64,000 nt of DNA from Rhizobium sp. SG_E_25_P2 (GCF_029892285.1 NZ_JARXVM010000011.1:1-64000); one strand, 5' to 3'; numbered from the stretch's first letter, positions 8,715 through 17,084 are shown. The notes: generated from the sequence alone by a model not told the origin. Translations and numbers: made by a program.

Positions 8715-9022
8715 GTGGAAAAGAGACGGCCAACTTATAATCTCGTCGCATTCAAGATGTCGATTGGCCGCGCGGAAAACGTCGTCATGACCACGACAGC
8801 GCTCAAAAGCGCCGTTGCGCTCGGCTTCGGGCGTCGGACATTGTGGATGTGATCGCCTCGATGTCCTCGGCAATGTCCTACAAATCGATGACGACCTACA
8901 GAGATCATCGGCTTTGGCAGGATGTCTATCATGTTCCCTATGGGGAATGGCTTCTGTACATAAAGTTTCAGGCCGATATCGTCACCGAGTTTAAGATCGT
9001 ATCATTCAAGGAGAAAGATTGA
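8715..9022 (+). pseudogene. mqsR: MqsR-type mRNA interferase toxin, frameshifted
   Basis: From a GTG at 8715 the frame starts VEKRRPTYNL, like MqsR (MEKRTP), but stops at 8852. A second frame, open from about 8837, gives DIVDVIASMS, then SYKSMTTYRDHRLWQDVYH, and ends IVSFKEKD; these match the conserved MqsR core and C-terminus. Joining the frames needs one extra base between about 8822 and 8837, which would give a protein of about 102 aa (E. coli MqsR is 98). The TGA at 9020-9022 overlaps the antitoxin ATG by one base, the usual toxin-first order. MqsR cleaves mRNA at GC-rich triplets; as written this copy cannot be made in full. A sequencing error is the alternative. Confidence 0.75.
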
Positions 9023-9435
9023 TGCCAAGGCCAGAAACGATGGCTTCTCCGGAAACTGGAGAGACACTGCGCCGCGATGTCAGACCCTTCATTGTCAGAT
9101 ATCGCGATCGTGAGATGACAGTGCCGCTGCCCGGCTACTATCCTGAAGGTGACGATGATGGTGTGCATGTCGGCGACGACATGGCGGTGGTCGACCAGGC
9201 TCTGGAGAAGCTGCGCAGGGAAGCCGATGGCCATTTCTCTCCCGACCAGATCCGCGGGCTCCGGCAAAAGCTGAAACTGTCTCAACGGAAAGCCGGGCAG
9301 ATTTTCGGCGTCGGCGAAAACGCATTCGACAAATATGAGCGCGGATTGATCTCGCCGAGTGGTCCGGCGCTCAAACTGATGAAATTGTTGGACCGCGATC
9401 CGGATTTGCTGGCGGAGCTGGAAGCTCGTTCCTGA
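9022..9435 (+). CDS. MqsA-like antitoxin, HTH type, without zinc-binding cysteines
   Basis: A 137-aa protein whose C-terminal half (about residues 72-135) is the HTH domain of MqsA: FSPDQIRGLRQKLKLSQRKA, then FGVGENAFDKYERG and ALKLMKLLDRDPDLLAEL. The N-terminal half aligns in outline with the MqsA zinc domain, but all four CxxC cysteines are gone; the protein has no cysteine at all. Known MqsA uses this domain to bind and block MqsR, so here that domain has changed or lost its metal. The ATG overlaps the stop of the broken toxin frame. It may still act as a DNA-binding autoregulator. Confidence 0.8.
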   Translation: MPRPETMASPETGETLRRDVRPFIVRYRDREMTVPLPGYYPEGDDDGVHVGDDMAVVDQALEKLRREADGHFSPDQIRGLRQKLKLSQRKAGQIFGVGENAFDKYERGLISPSGPALKLMKLLDRDPDLLAELEARS

Positions 9436-9444
9436 CGACTGACT

Positions 9445-10764
9445 TCAAACCAAAAAATCCGTCTCTTCGAGCCGGATCTTGCCATCCAGCTTGAAGGTGA
9501 GATCGGCCTTGCCGTCGCCATCCCGGTCGACCGTCACCACAGTGTCGCCGCCGCTCCAGCGCCAGCCGATTTCGGCGCCCTCGCCGGAAAAGCCGACGCC
9601 ACGGGCCAAAAGATCGTAATCGCCATCAAGCGCCTTGGTCAGCGCGATCTGGTCTTCGCCCTTGCTGAAGTCTTCGATGAGATCCGACGCTTTGCTCGTG
9701 CTGTCTTTCAAAGTCGAAAAGACGAAGAGATCCGCGCCCGCCCCGCCCGTCATGATGTCGCGCCCGGCGCGGCCGACGAGAATGTCGTCTCCCGTCCCGC
9801 CCAAAAGCGTGTCGGCGCTCGCGCGGCCGATCAGCATATCGGCGTCATAGGCTGCGCTGTCGGCGCTTGTTCCGTCGCCATAAAGCGTCGTCATGCCCTT
9901 GTCGGCAGCGAGCAGTTCCTCGACCTCCGTCTTGGTCGACAGGCCGAAATTCTTGAGCGCGGCGCGGATGGCCGGGGCGAGTTCTGCGGTGATGTCACCG
10001 ATTGTCTCCACGCCCTTGATCTTCGCCGCCTCGTCCGGATCGTAATCCGCCTCGTAACTCAGGATCTTCTCATGCCATTCCGCCAGCATCTGGCCGGTTT
10101 GCACAGCCTCGGAGAAGGTCGCCTTGCCATCCGTGTCATAGAGTCCGAAAAGGTCGGCCTCGACATAGCGCCGGTTGGCGATGCCCTGCCCGGCGCTCGC
10201 GCCGCCATTGGAATAGTAGCGGATCTGGAACCAGGCTTCGGCCCTATCCCCCTCCTCGATTGCCGCCTTCAGCCCGGAGCCCAGCAGGCTCGGATTGTTA
10301 TAGGCGAGCGAGAACAGAGCCATGCGCTCATCGGAGTCCGGAATGCCCGATAGCCAGTTGTCGACGTAACCGTCATAGGTGGGGGAAATCAGGTCGAGGG
10401 CGTCAGCGATCTGGGAGTCGCTGGTAAAGGCGAAGCTTTTGGGAACATCACTGTCGACGGTTTTGTTCCAGGCCGCCATCACCTTGTCGAGCGCCGAGAT
10501 CAGCGTGGCGCTGGAGGAACTGGAATAGGTCTTGTCCACCACCACTTCAAGCTTCGACAGAAGCTTGCTGCTATAGTGATCCTCCCCCACCATCGCCAGC
10601 AGCACCGTGTCGAGATTGGCGCGCAGGCTGAAGCCAATGCCGATCGTCGGCACCTGTTGTGTATCCAGGTAAGGATTGTACTCCACGCCCTCCAAAAGCG
10701 TCAGCAACGCCGAGCGCTCGGCTGCGTAGTCGTCGTGATTGGCGATGGTGTTCCAGTTCAACAT
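9445..10764 (-). CDS. Secreted GH24 (T4-type) lysozyme with C-terminal RTX repeats
   Basis: A 439-aa protein. Residues 20-45 hold the T4-lysozyme active-site pattern with exact spacing: E25 (LEG), D34 (YLD) and T40 (PTIGIG), equal to E11, D20 and T26 of T4 lysozyme. The lysozyme-like fold seems to run to about 235. RTX nonapeptides (LLGGTGDDILVGRAGRDIM, GGAGADLFVF) lie near 335-375, followed by a C-terminal beta region typical of type I secretion substrates. It should therefore be exported to cut peptidoglycan outside the cell, either of rivals or of its own wall. I set the start at 10764, where GGGAAGGAG precedes ATG; the open frame further upstream is only the reverse of the riboswitch. Confidence 0.8.
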   Translation of the reverse strand: MLNWNTIANHDDYAAERSALLTLLEGVEYNPYLDTQQVPTIGIGFSLRANLDTVLLAMVGEDHYSSKLLSKLEVVVDKTYSSSSSATLISALDKVMAAWNKTVDSDVPKSFAFTSDSQIADALDLISPTYDGYVDNWLSGIPDSDERMALFSLAYNNPSLLGSGLKAAIEEGDRAEAWFQIRYYSNGGASAGQGIANRRYVEADLFGLYDTDGKATFSEAVQTGQMLAEWHEKILSYEADYDPDEAAKIKGVETIGDITAELAPAIRAALKNFGLSTKTEVEELLAADKGMTTLYGDGTSADSAAYDADMLIGRASADTLLGGTGDDILVGRAGRDIMTGGAGADLFVFSTLKDSTSKASDLIEDFSKGEDQIALTKALDGDYDLLARGVGFSGEGAEIGWRWSGGDTVVTVDRDGDGKADLTFKLDGKIRLEETDFLV

Positions 10765-10846
10765 ACGAGGCTCCTTCCCGACCATCCTAAATCCAAGCCG
10801 GTAAACACCAGGTCGAAAGTCATGGTGAACGGATTGACAGGAAATT

Positions 10847-10865
10847 AATGTTATACCATTACATA
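10847..10865. promoter_or_regulatory. Zur-box-like palindrome upstream of the cobalamin riboswitch
   Basis: The sequence around ATGTTAT-ACC-ATTACAT is a near-perfect palindrome (one mismatch) and resembles the Zur consensus with ATGTTAT/ATAACAT arms. A TTGACA hexamer lies just upstream at 10834-10839. It could add zinc-linked transcription control to the riboswitch-controlled importer. No Zur gene is in the window. Confidence 0.35.
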
Positions 10866-10933
10866 CCTCATGAGCGAAACCGGACGTCGCGATCCGGCTT
10901 GCGCGACACGAGAGTTGATGGCATGACAAAGAG

Positions 10934-11120
10934 GAATGGCGCTGTCGCCGCGAAAATGGGCGACGGCTTAATAGGGAACACGGTGAGGACGACCCCAGAG
11001 GGGCCGAAGCCGTGGCTGCCCCCGCAACTGTATGCGGCGAGCCTGTCTGCAACGAGCCACTGGCGCAAGCTGGGAAGGCGCAGACCGGCGAAGACCCGCA
11101 AGCCAGGAGACCTGCCATTC
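10934..11120 (+). ncRNA. Cobalamin (B12) riboswitch
   Basis: The region holds the B12-riboswitch landmarks in order: AATAGGGAACACGGTG (from 10970), the CCCCGCAACTG segment near 11020, GCCACTGG followed by GGGAAGGCG (11055-11080), and GCCAGGAGACCTGCC (11102-11116). A closing helix of seven perfect pairs joins 10934-10940 to 11114-11120. It precedes a three-gene ABC importer on the same strand, so that importer is likely shut down when cobalamin is plentiful. No T-run terminator follows, so control of translation is more likely than of transcription. Confidence 0.92.
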
Positions 11121-11150
11121 GCAGACAGTAACCACGGACGGGGTGTTCCG

Positions 11151-11264
11151 ATGCGATTATCGAAGGACGACCGGCGCAAGGCCGGTCAAGACGCTATAGT
11201 TATGGCGGCTTCACGCCGCGACTTCACTTACAAATCTACCCTCCAAGTCGAGGCCGCCTCATGA
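11151..11264 (+). CDS. Short open frame coupling riboswitch and importer, possible leader peptide
   Basis: A 37-codon frame starts with ATG at 11151, in the leader after the riboswitch, and its TGA overlaps the ATG of the ATPase gene (ATGA at 11261-11264). The peptide is basic and matches nothing I know. A perfect 7-bp hairpin (11169-11175 with 11181-11187) lies inside it. It may couple translation of the importer to ribosome access near the riboswitch, or be chance. Confidence 0.35.
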   Translation: MRLSKDDRRKAGQDAIVMAASRRDFTYKSTLQVEAAS

Positions 11265-12070
11265 ATTGCGCGGTCGAAGGATTGGATCTCGAAGCCTGCG
11301 GCGTCAGCTTCTCGCCGCCGCGCGGCCCCAAACTCATCGCCGATATCTCCCTGCGCATTGCGGCGGGAGAACGTCTGGCGATCGTCGGCCCCAATGGCGC
11401 GGGCAAGACAACACTGCTGCGCTGCCTGTTTCGCGGCGCCCGCCCGAGCGAAGGCTCGGTGCTGCTCGGCGGCGAGGATATCTGGTCGATCCCGCAGCGC
11501 GAATTCGCCCGCAAGGTGGCGGTGGTGCTGCAGGAGAGCCCGGCGGCCTTCCCCTTCAGCGTGCGCGACATCGTCATGATGGGCCGCATCCCCTGGCGAC
11601 GGGGATTGAGCCGCTGGTCGGAGGAAGATCGCGCCAAGGTGCATCACGCTTTGGAGCATCTCGGGCTCGAAAGTCTCGCTGAGCGGCAGTTTTCCACCCT
11701 GTCGGGCGGCGAAAAACAGCGTGTGCTGGTGGCCCGGGCGCTCGCCCAGGAGCCGAGGCTCTTGATCCTCGACGAGCCCTCGAACCATCTCGACATCCGC
11801 CACCAGCTCGACATCCTGCATCTGCTGGAAGGTTTGGGCGTGACCGTGATCGCCACGCTGCACGACATCAATCTCGCCGCGGGCTTCGCCTCGCGCGCCG
11901 CCATTCTTAACGGCGGGAGGCTGACGGCTTTCGGGCCGCCCGAGACCGTGCTGACAGAGACGGCCATCGCCGGCGCCTTCGGCGTCGAGGCCGAAAAATT
12001 CCGCATCGGCGCCGAGGGCGCCGCGCGCTTCGCTTTTTCCCGTTCGTCTTATTCCGGAGCTTTCCTGTGA
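11261..12070 (+). CDS. ABC transporter ATP-binding protein (FecE/BtuD family)
   Basis: A 269-aa ATPase with Walker A GPNGAGKTT (about residues 43-51), Q-loop VVLQESPAAF, signature LSGGEKQRV (about 147-155), Walker B LLILDEPSNHLD and H-loop TLHDIN. It would power import of cobalamin or a related corrinoid, or of a metal chelate, with the binding protein and permease that follow. It sits directly under the B12 riboswitch and its stop overlaps the next gene's GTG start, which points to one transcript. Confidence 0.9.
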   Translation: MNCAVEGLDLEACGVSFSPPRGPKLIADISLRIAAGERLAIVGPNGAGKTTLLRCLFRGARPSEGSVLLGGEDIWSIPQREFARKVAVVLQESPAAFPFSVRDIVMMGRIPWRRGLSRWSEEDRAKVHHALEHLGLESLAERQFSTLSGGEKQRVLVARALAQEPRLLILDEPSNHLDIRHQLDILHLLEGLGVTVIATLHDINLAAGFASRAAILNGGRLTAFGPPETVLTETAIAGAFGVEAEKFRIGAEGAARFAFSRSSYSGAFL

Positions 12071-13017
12071 AAAACCTCTCTCTTCTCGCCGGCGCCGCCC
12101 TTTCTCTGCTGTCAGCCGCCGCCTTCGCCGCCCCGGTCACCGTGAAAAGCTGCAATCGCGACGTCACTTTCGATGCAGCCCCCAGCCGCGCCATCTCCAA
12201 CGACGTCAACCTCACCGAAATGATGCTGGCGCTCAAGCTGCAGGACCGCATGGTCGGCTATACCGGCGTCTCAGGCTGGAAGACGCTCGACGAGAAATTG
12301 CGCGAGGGCATCAAGCAGTTGCCGGAGCTATCGCCGAAATATCCCACCAAGGAAGTGCTGCTCGGCGCCGACGCCGACTTCTATTTCGCCGGCTGGAACT
12401 ACGGCATGAAGGTCGGCGGCGACGTGACGCCGGAAACGCTTCAGCCGCTCGGCATCAAGGTCTATGAGCTGACCGAAAGCTGCGTTCACATCATGAACAA
12501 GGCCAAGCCGACCATGGACGACATGTTCGTGGACCTTCTCAATCTCGGCAAGATCTTCCGCGTCGAGGACCGCGCCGAGGCTCTGGTGGCCGGCTATCGC
12601 AAGGAATTGGCCGAGATCGTCAAGGGCGTCGGCCCGATCGAACGCCCGACCCGCGTCTTCGTCTATGACTCCGGCGAGGAAAAGCCGTTCACCTCCGGCG
12701 AATACGGCATCCCCACCGCGATGATCGAAGCCGCCGGCGGCAAGAACATCATGGACGATGTCGCAAAGAGCTGGACGGAAGTGTCCTGGGAGCCGGTGAT
12801 CGAGCGTAATCCGGAGGTCGTGGTGATCGTCAATTACGGCGAAGTCACCGCCGAACAGAAGATCGCCTTCATGAAGAACAATCCCGCCTTCAAGACTGTC
12901 GACGCGGTCAAGAATGATCGTTTCGTCGTGCTTGAATATGTCGAGGCGACGCCGGGTCCGCGCAACATCGGAGCGATCGCCCGGCTGGCCAAGGCGTTTC
13001 ATCCGAGCAATATGTGA
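12067..13017 (+). CDS. Periplasmic substrate-binding protein of the B12-riboswitch importer
   Basis: A 316-aa TroA/BtuF-fold protein. The N-terminus is a clear signal peptide (LSLLAGAALSLLSAAAFAA). The mature part has the two-lobe pattern of class III binding proteins, with AISNDVNLTEMMLAL early on and EVVVIVNYGE in the second lobe. It should capture the importer's ligand in the periplasm. The GTG start overlaps the ATPase stop. The riboswitch suggests a corrinoid ligand, but the family also binds siderophores and hemes, so this is inference. Confidence 0.85.
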   Translation: MKNLSLLAGAALSLLSAAAFAAPVTVKSCNRDVTFDAAPSRAISNDVNLTEMMLALKLQDRMVGYTGVSGWKTLDEKLREGIKQLPELSPKYPTKEVLLGADADFYFAGWNYGMKVGGDVTPETLQPLGIKVYELTESCVHIMNKAKPTMDDMFVDLLNLGKIFRVEDRAEALVAGYRKELAEIVKGVGPIERPTRVFVYDSGEEKPFTSGEYGIPTAMIEAAGGKNIMDDVAKSWTEVSWEPVIERNPEVVVIVNYGEVTAEQKIAFMKNNPAFKTVDAVKNDRFVVLEYVEATPGPRNIGAIARLAKAFHPSNM

Positions 13018-13047
13018 TCATGGTGGACATGATTGGCGGCGTGCCCG

Positions 13048-13176
13048 GCCCCTCATCCGGCTACCGCCACCTTCTCCCCGCGCATGCGGGGCGAAGGGCG
13101 ATGGAGCGCCGGCATTGCCACATCCTCCTTCTTCCCGCATGCGCGGGGAGAAGGTCCCGGCAGGGGGATGAGGGGC
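13048..13176. repeat. Large intergenic inverted repeat (RIME/BIME-like palindrome)
   Basis: Two nested pairs of arms face each other: 13048-13058 with 13166-13176 (11 bases, perfect) and 13069-13090 with 13134-13155 (22 bases, perfect). The arms carry CTTCTCCCC and its complement. The form resembles the mosaic palindromic repeats scattered between genes in rhizobia. It lies between the binding-protein and permease genes and could form a strong RNA hairpin that lowers permease expression or protects upstream mRNA. Confidence 0.75.
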
Positions 13177-13252
13177 GAAGCACAGCATCAACAAAAACCA
13201 GTCGCCTCCCCCAACACATCGAGAAACCTCTCACCCTCGGTCCAATACCTCC

Positions 13253-14266
13253 ATGCCCCCTCTCCGCCTACTCCTGATCATCGCGCTCCTCCTCGGCTTC
13301 CTCTGTTTCACCGTGATCACCGCCGTGTCGCTCGGCGCGGCCTCCATTCCGGCGGTGACCGTCTGGAAGATCGTGGCCAACAAGATTGCGCCCGATATGA
13401 TTGCGGTCGACTGGTCGGCGGGACGGGAAAGCATCGTCTGGGATGTCCGGTTGCCGCGCGTCATTCTCGGCGGGCTGGTCGGCGCTGGCTTGGGGCTGAC
13501 GGGCGCGGTGCTGCAGCCGCTGACCCGCAATCCGCTCGCCGATCCACATCTGCTCGGCGTGTCCTCGGGCGCAGCGGTGGGGGCCGTGATCGCGCTCATT
13601 CATGTCGGCATGGTGCTGGGCGGGCTGACCGTGCCGATTTTCGCCTTTGCCGGCGCGCTGGTCGCCATGATCGCGGTGCCGCTCGCCGCCCGGGTGGGAC
13701 ACGCCAATGGCGCCGATCGGCTGGTGCTGGCGGGCGTCGCCGTATCCTTCGTCTTCACTGCGCTCGCCAACCTCCTGGTTTTCCTCGGCGATCCCCGCGC
13801 GGCGCAATCGGTGACCTTCTGGATGCTTGGCGGTCTCGGGCTGGCCGAATGGCCGCATCTTCTCTATCCCGCAATCACGTTGATGATCGCCCTCGCCTTC
13901 CTGCAACCGAATGCCCGGGCGCTGAACGCCATCGCCATGGGCGACGAGACGGCCGCGACCCTGGGCGTGTCCGTGCAGCCTTTCCGCATGGCGCTGTTTA
14001 CAATTTCAGCGCTGCTGACAGGCGTGATGGTGGCCTTCTCAGGCGCGATCGGCTTTGTCGGCCTGATGGCGCCGCATTTCGTCCGCGCGCTGGCCGGGCC
14101 AGACAATGCCCGCGTTTTGCCGCTTTCGGCCTTTAGCGGCGGTGTGGCGCTGATCTGGGCCGATCTCGCCGCCCGCACCATTATGGCGCCCGAGGACATG
14201 CCGATCGGCGTGGTCACCGGGTTGGTGGGCGGGCTGGCTTTTCTCTGGATCATGCGCCGAAGCTGA
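13253..14266 (+). CDS. ABC transporter permease (FecCD/BtuC family)
   Basis: A 337-aa membrane protein with about ten hydrophobic segments and the FecCD family motifs RLPRVILGGLVGAGLGLTGAV (first part, about residues 66-86), NPLADPHLLGVSSGAAVGA, and GAIGFVGLMAPHFVRAL near 260. It forms the channel of the importer with the ATPase and binding protein upstream. A palindromic repeat of about 130 bases separates it from the binding-protein gene, so its expression may differ from theirs. Confidence 0.88.
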   Translation: MPPLRLLLIIALLLGFLCFTVITAVSLGAASIPAVTVWKIVANKIAPDMIAVDWSAGRESIVWDVRLPRVILGGLVGAGLGLTGAVLQPLTRNPLADPHLLGVSSGAAVGAVIALIHVGMVLGGLTVPIFAFAGALVAMIAVPLAARVGHANGADRLVLAGVAVSFVFTALANLLVFLGDPRAAQSVTFWMLGGLGLAEWPHLLYPAITLMIALAFLQPNARALNAIAMGDETAATLGVSVQPFRMALFTISALLTGVMVAFSGAIGFVGLMAPHFVRALAGPDNARVLPLSAFSGGVALIWADLAARTIMAPEDMPIGVVTGLVGGLAFLWIMRRS

Positions 14267-14358
14267 TCCGCCGCTTGCCGCATCCGGCTTTTCCGTTAAG
14301 GAAGGGGAAACCAAGCGCGCGGAGATGCGCGATTCCGGAACCATGCGACGAGACCGCC

Positions 14359-16995
14359 ATGAAAAGACTGTCCCTCCTGCCCTTGTTGCTTGCCGCCGCG
14401 CTGATGGGCTCCGCCAGTTTCGCCGCCGCCCAGACGGCGCCCGCCGGGCAAGCGGTTCAAACCCAGCCGAATAGCCCGCCCGCAGAAGTTGCCAACCAGC
14501 GAGACGTGGTGAAGACCGCCGTTGACGCGCTTCAGCAGGAAGTGCGAGCGAATGTCACCAAGGCCGCCAGCGATCTCGAGGCGCTGCGCGGCCATGCCGC
14601 CAAGGCGAGTGATGACGATTCCACCCTGTCGCTGCTGAAACTCGATGCCGACGTGCTCGCCGAAGACATCGCCGGCTCGACCGCCGATCTCGAAGCCCGC
14701 TATCAGGTCGTGACCAAACGGCTGGAGGAACTCGGCCCCGCCCCCGCTGACGGCAAGACCGAGGACAAGGAAGTCAGCGACGACCGCAAGCGCCTGCAGG
14801 ACGAGAAGGCCTCGATGAATTCGCTGTTGACGGATGTCGACGCGCTCAAGACCGAAGTCGCCCGCGTCAGCGCCGACATCACCGAACGCCGCCGCACGCT
14901 GTTCACCGACACGCTGTTCCGCCGCATGCCGATTTCCAGCGATCTGCTCTCGGAAGCCTCGACGGCCGCCATCACGCTATCAGGACAAGTGCTGTCGGCG
15001 ACGACGAATTCTCTTGAATTCATGTGGAATTTCAAACGCGGCGGCTTTCTCGCCGCCATATTCGGAGCGTTGCTGGCCGCTGTCCTGTTCAGGCTGCCCC
15101 TGAAACGTAGGCTTGCGCCGCTGGCGCATCGTGATCCGACGGTGCTCGACCCGCCCTATTTCCGCCGGGTGTCGGCGGGCTTTCTGTCGCTGATCGTGCC
15201 GGCGGCCGCCACCGCCGCCTTTGTGCTGACCTGCCTGATCATCCTCTATAATCTCAAGGTCCTGCGCGAGGATCTCTACGCCATCTTCGCCTCGGCGCTC
15301 TGGGCCAGCGTCGGCGTCTATTTCATCTGGAAACTGTCGCGCGCCATCTTCTCGCCGCTCAAGCCGCAATGGCGGCTGGTCGACATGACCGATCGCGGCG
15401 CCAATTGGCTGGTGACGATCGGCATGCTGCTCGCCGTCTTCAACGCGATCTCCTCGGTGCTGACCCAGACCTTCACGCAATTCAGCGCGCCGGTGTCGCT
15501 CAGCATCGTCAAGGGCATTGCCTCGGCGCTGCTGATCGGCGGCACGCTGATCGTCGCCTCGTTCATCAAGCCGCGCCTGCCCAGGGAAGAGGGCGGCCCG
15601 AGCCAGGCCTGGCCGATCTATGTGCGGCTCTTGCTGCTGCTCACCGGCGCCGGACTGATGCTGTCAGCTCTATCCGGCTATATCGGCCTGGCGCAATTCG
15701 TCTCCAGCCAGGTGATCGTCACCTCCACCATCGTGGTGACCATGTATATCGGCTTTTCCGCCGCCCACGCCATTTCCGAAAGCGGCTCCTTCGCCAAGAC
15801 CAATATGGGCGCGGCCATCGCCCGCCGGCACAATCTCGACGAGATCCGCATCGATCAGATCGGCCTCGTCGTCGGGCTCGCCGGCTATGGGCTGGTGGTG
15901 CTGATCGGCGTGCCCCTGATCCTGTCGCAATGGGGCTTCCGCGCCGCCGATATTCTCGGCATGTTCGTGGATCTGTTCACCGAAATCCATATCGGCAATA
16001 TCAGCATTTCGCTGCTCGGCATCTGCGCCGGCATCCTGGTGTTCTTCGCCGGCCTGTTCGGCGCGCGCTGGTTCCAGCGCTGGCTGGACGGCAATGTGCT
16101 GGCCCGCTCGCAGATCGATGTCGGCGCGCGCAATTCGGTCAACACCGCGCTCGGTTACGCCGGCGTGGTGATCGCCGCCGTCATCGGCATTTCAGCCGCC
16201 GGCATCGATCTCTCCAGCCTGGCGCTGATCGCCTCGGCCCTGTCCCTCGGCATCGGCTTTGGCCTGCAGACCATCGTGCAGAATTTCGTCTCCGGCCTGA
16301 TCCTGCTTGCCGAACGGCCGTTCCGGGTGGGCGACTGGATCGTCAACGGCAATGTCGAAGGCTTCGTGCGCCGCATTTCCGTGCGCGCCACCGAGATCGA
16401 GACCTTTCGCAACCAGTCGGTCATCGTGCCGAATTCGCAGCTCATCAACGCCGCCGTCGGCAACTGGACGCTGCGCAACAAATTGGCCCGTTCGGAAATC
16501 CCGGTCGGCGTCGCCTATGGCTCGGATCCCCGCAAGGTGATGGATATTCTGCTGGAGATCGCCAGCAACCAGCCGCTGGTGCTGACCATGCCGGAACCGC
16601 ATGTGGAATTCGTGAGTTTTGGCGATTCCGCGCTAAATTTCGAGCTGCGCTTCTATCTGGCCGACCTGTTCACCGGCATGGGCGTGCGCAACGCCATCCG
16701 CATCGAGATCCTCGAACGCTTCGCGGAGGAAGGCATCGAGATCCCCTATCCGCAGCGCGTTCTGACCGTGCGTCAGGGCCAGGGCGTGACCGACGCGGTG
16801 ATGGCCCAGGCGCTGCGCGGCGAAGGCATGACCGATGACGAGGCCAATGCGCTGGCCCGCGCCCGCGACGACAAACGCAAACGCGCCGAAGACGCCGCCC
16901 GCGACATCGACCGGGTCGCCGGCGCCCGCCACACTCACCAAAATCATCGCGACGACGATGAGGATGCCGGCGACGGCGACGACGACGGGCGTTGA
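14359..16995 (+). CDS. Large MscS-family mechanosensitive channel
   Basis: An 878-aa inner-membrane protein. It has a signal peptide (LSLLPLLLAAALMGSASFA), a periplasmic alpha-helical, coiled-coil-rich region to about 220 (DUF3772-like), some ten membrane segments, then the MscS core: pore helix ASALSLGIGFGLQTIVQNFV and the beta domain ERPFRVGDW and VIVPNSQLI. The C-terminus is a His/Asp-rich tail (DDDEDAGDGDDDG). Such channels open under membrane tension to release solutes after osmotic downshock. I start it at the ATG at 14359, where the signal peptide begins; an in-frame codon at 14275 would add 28 residues in front of it. Confidence 0.88.
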   Translation: MKRLSLLPLLLAAALMGSASFAAAQTAPAGQAVQTQPNSPPAEVANQRDVVKTAVDALQQEVRANVTKAASDLEALRGHAAKASDDDSTLSLLKLDADVLAEDIAGSTADLEARYQVVTKRLEELGPAPADGKTEDKEVSDDRKRLQDEKASMNSLLTDVDALKTEVARVSADITERRRTLFTDTLFRRMPISSDLLSEASTAAITLSGQVLSATTNSLEFMWNFKRGGFLAAIFGALLAAVLFRLPLKRRLAPLAHRDPTVLDPPYFRRVSAGFLSLIVPAAATAAFVLTCLIILYNLKVLREDLYAIFASALWASVGVYFIWKLSRAIFSPLKPQWRLVDMTDRGANWLVTIGMLLAVFNAISSVLTQTFTQFSAPVSLSIVKGIASALLIGGTLIVASFIKPRLPREEGGPSQAWPIYVRLLLLLTGAGLMLSALSGYIGLAQFVSSQVIVTSTIVVTMYIGFSAAHAISESGSFAKTNMGAAIARRHNLDEIRIDQIGLVVGLAGYGLVVLIGVPLILSQWGFRAADILGMFVDLFTEIHIGNISISLLGICAGILVFFAGLFGARWFQRWLDGNVLARSQIDVGARNSVNTALGYAGVVIAAVIGISAAGIDLSSLALIASALSLGIGFGLQTIVQNFVSGLILLAERPFRVGDWIVNGNVEGFVRRISVRATEIETFRNQSVIVPNSQLINAAVGNWTLRNKLARSEIPVGVAYGSDPRKVMDILLEIASNQPLVLTMPEPHVEFVSFGDSALNFELRFYLADLFTGMGVRNAIRIEILERFAEEGIEIPYPQRVLTVRQGQGVTDAVMAQALRGEGMTDDEANALARARDDKRKRAEDAARDIDRVAGARHTHQNHRDDDEDAGDGDDDGR

Positions 16996-17055
16996 GGATT
17001 GGTGAGCGATGTCTTGCGGGACGCATTGACAGCAAATGTCGATGACACAGCATGT

Positions 17056-17084
17056 CGCCCGAAACCGGCCACCGGTTTCGGGCG
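17056..17084. repeat. Perfect 13-bp palindrome between convergent genes
   Basis: 17056-17068 pairs with 17072-17084 around a three-base loop (core CGAAACCGG/CCGGTTTCG). It lies in the 281-base space between the convergent MscS and chemoreceptor genes, so a two-way terminator is possible, though no T-run follows. The form also fits the dispersed palindromes of rhizobial genomes. I see no gene in the rest of this space. Confidence 0.6.

Noticed and set aside
8708-8741. Possible sigma-70 promoter with TATAAT at 8736 inside mqsR
   Set aside because: Spacing from the nearest -35-like hexamer is too long, and MqsR similarity begins upstream at 8715.
10765-11118. N-terminal extension of the RTX-lysozyme frame
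   Set aside because: It is the reverse complement of the cobalamin riboswitch; the true start has AAGGAG at 10764.
13033-14136. 367-codon frame overlapping the BtuC-like permease
   Set aside because: It is an out-of-frame shadow that begins in the palindromic repeat; the permease frame has family motifs.
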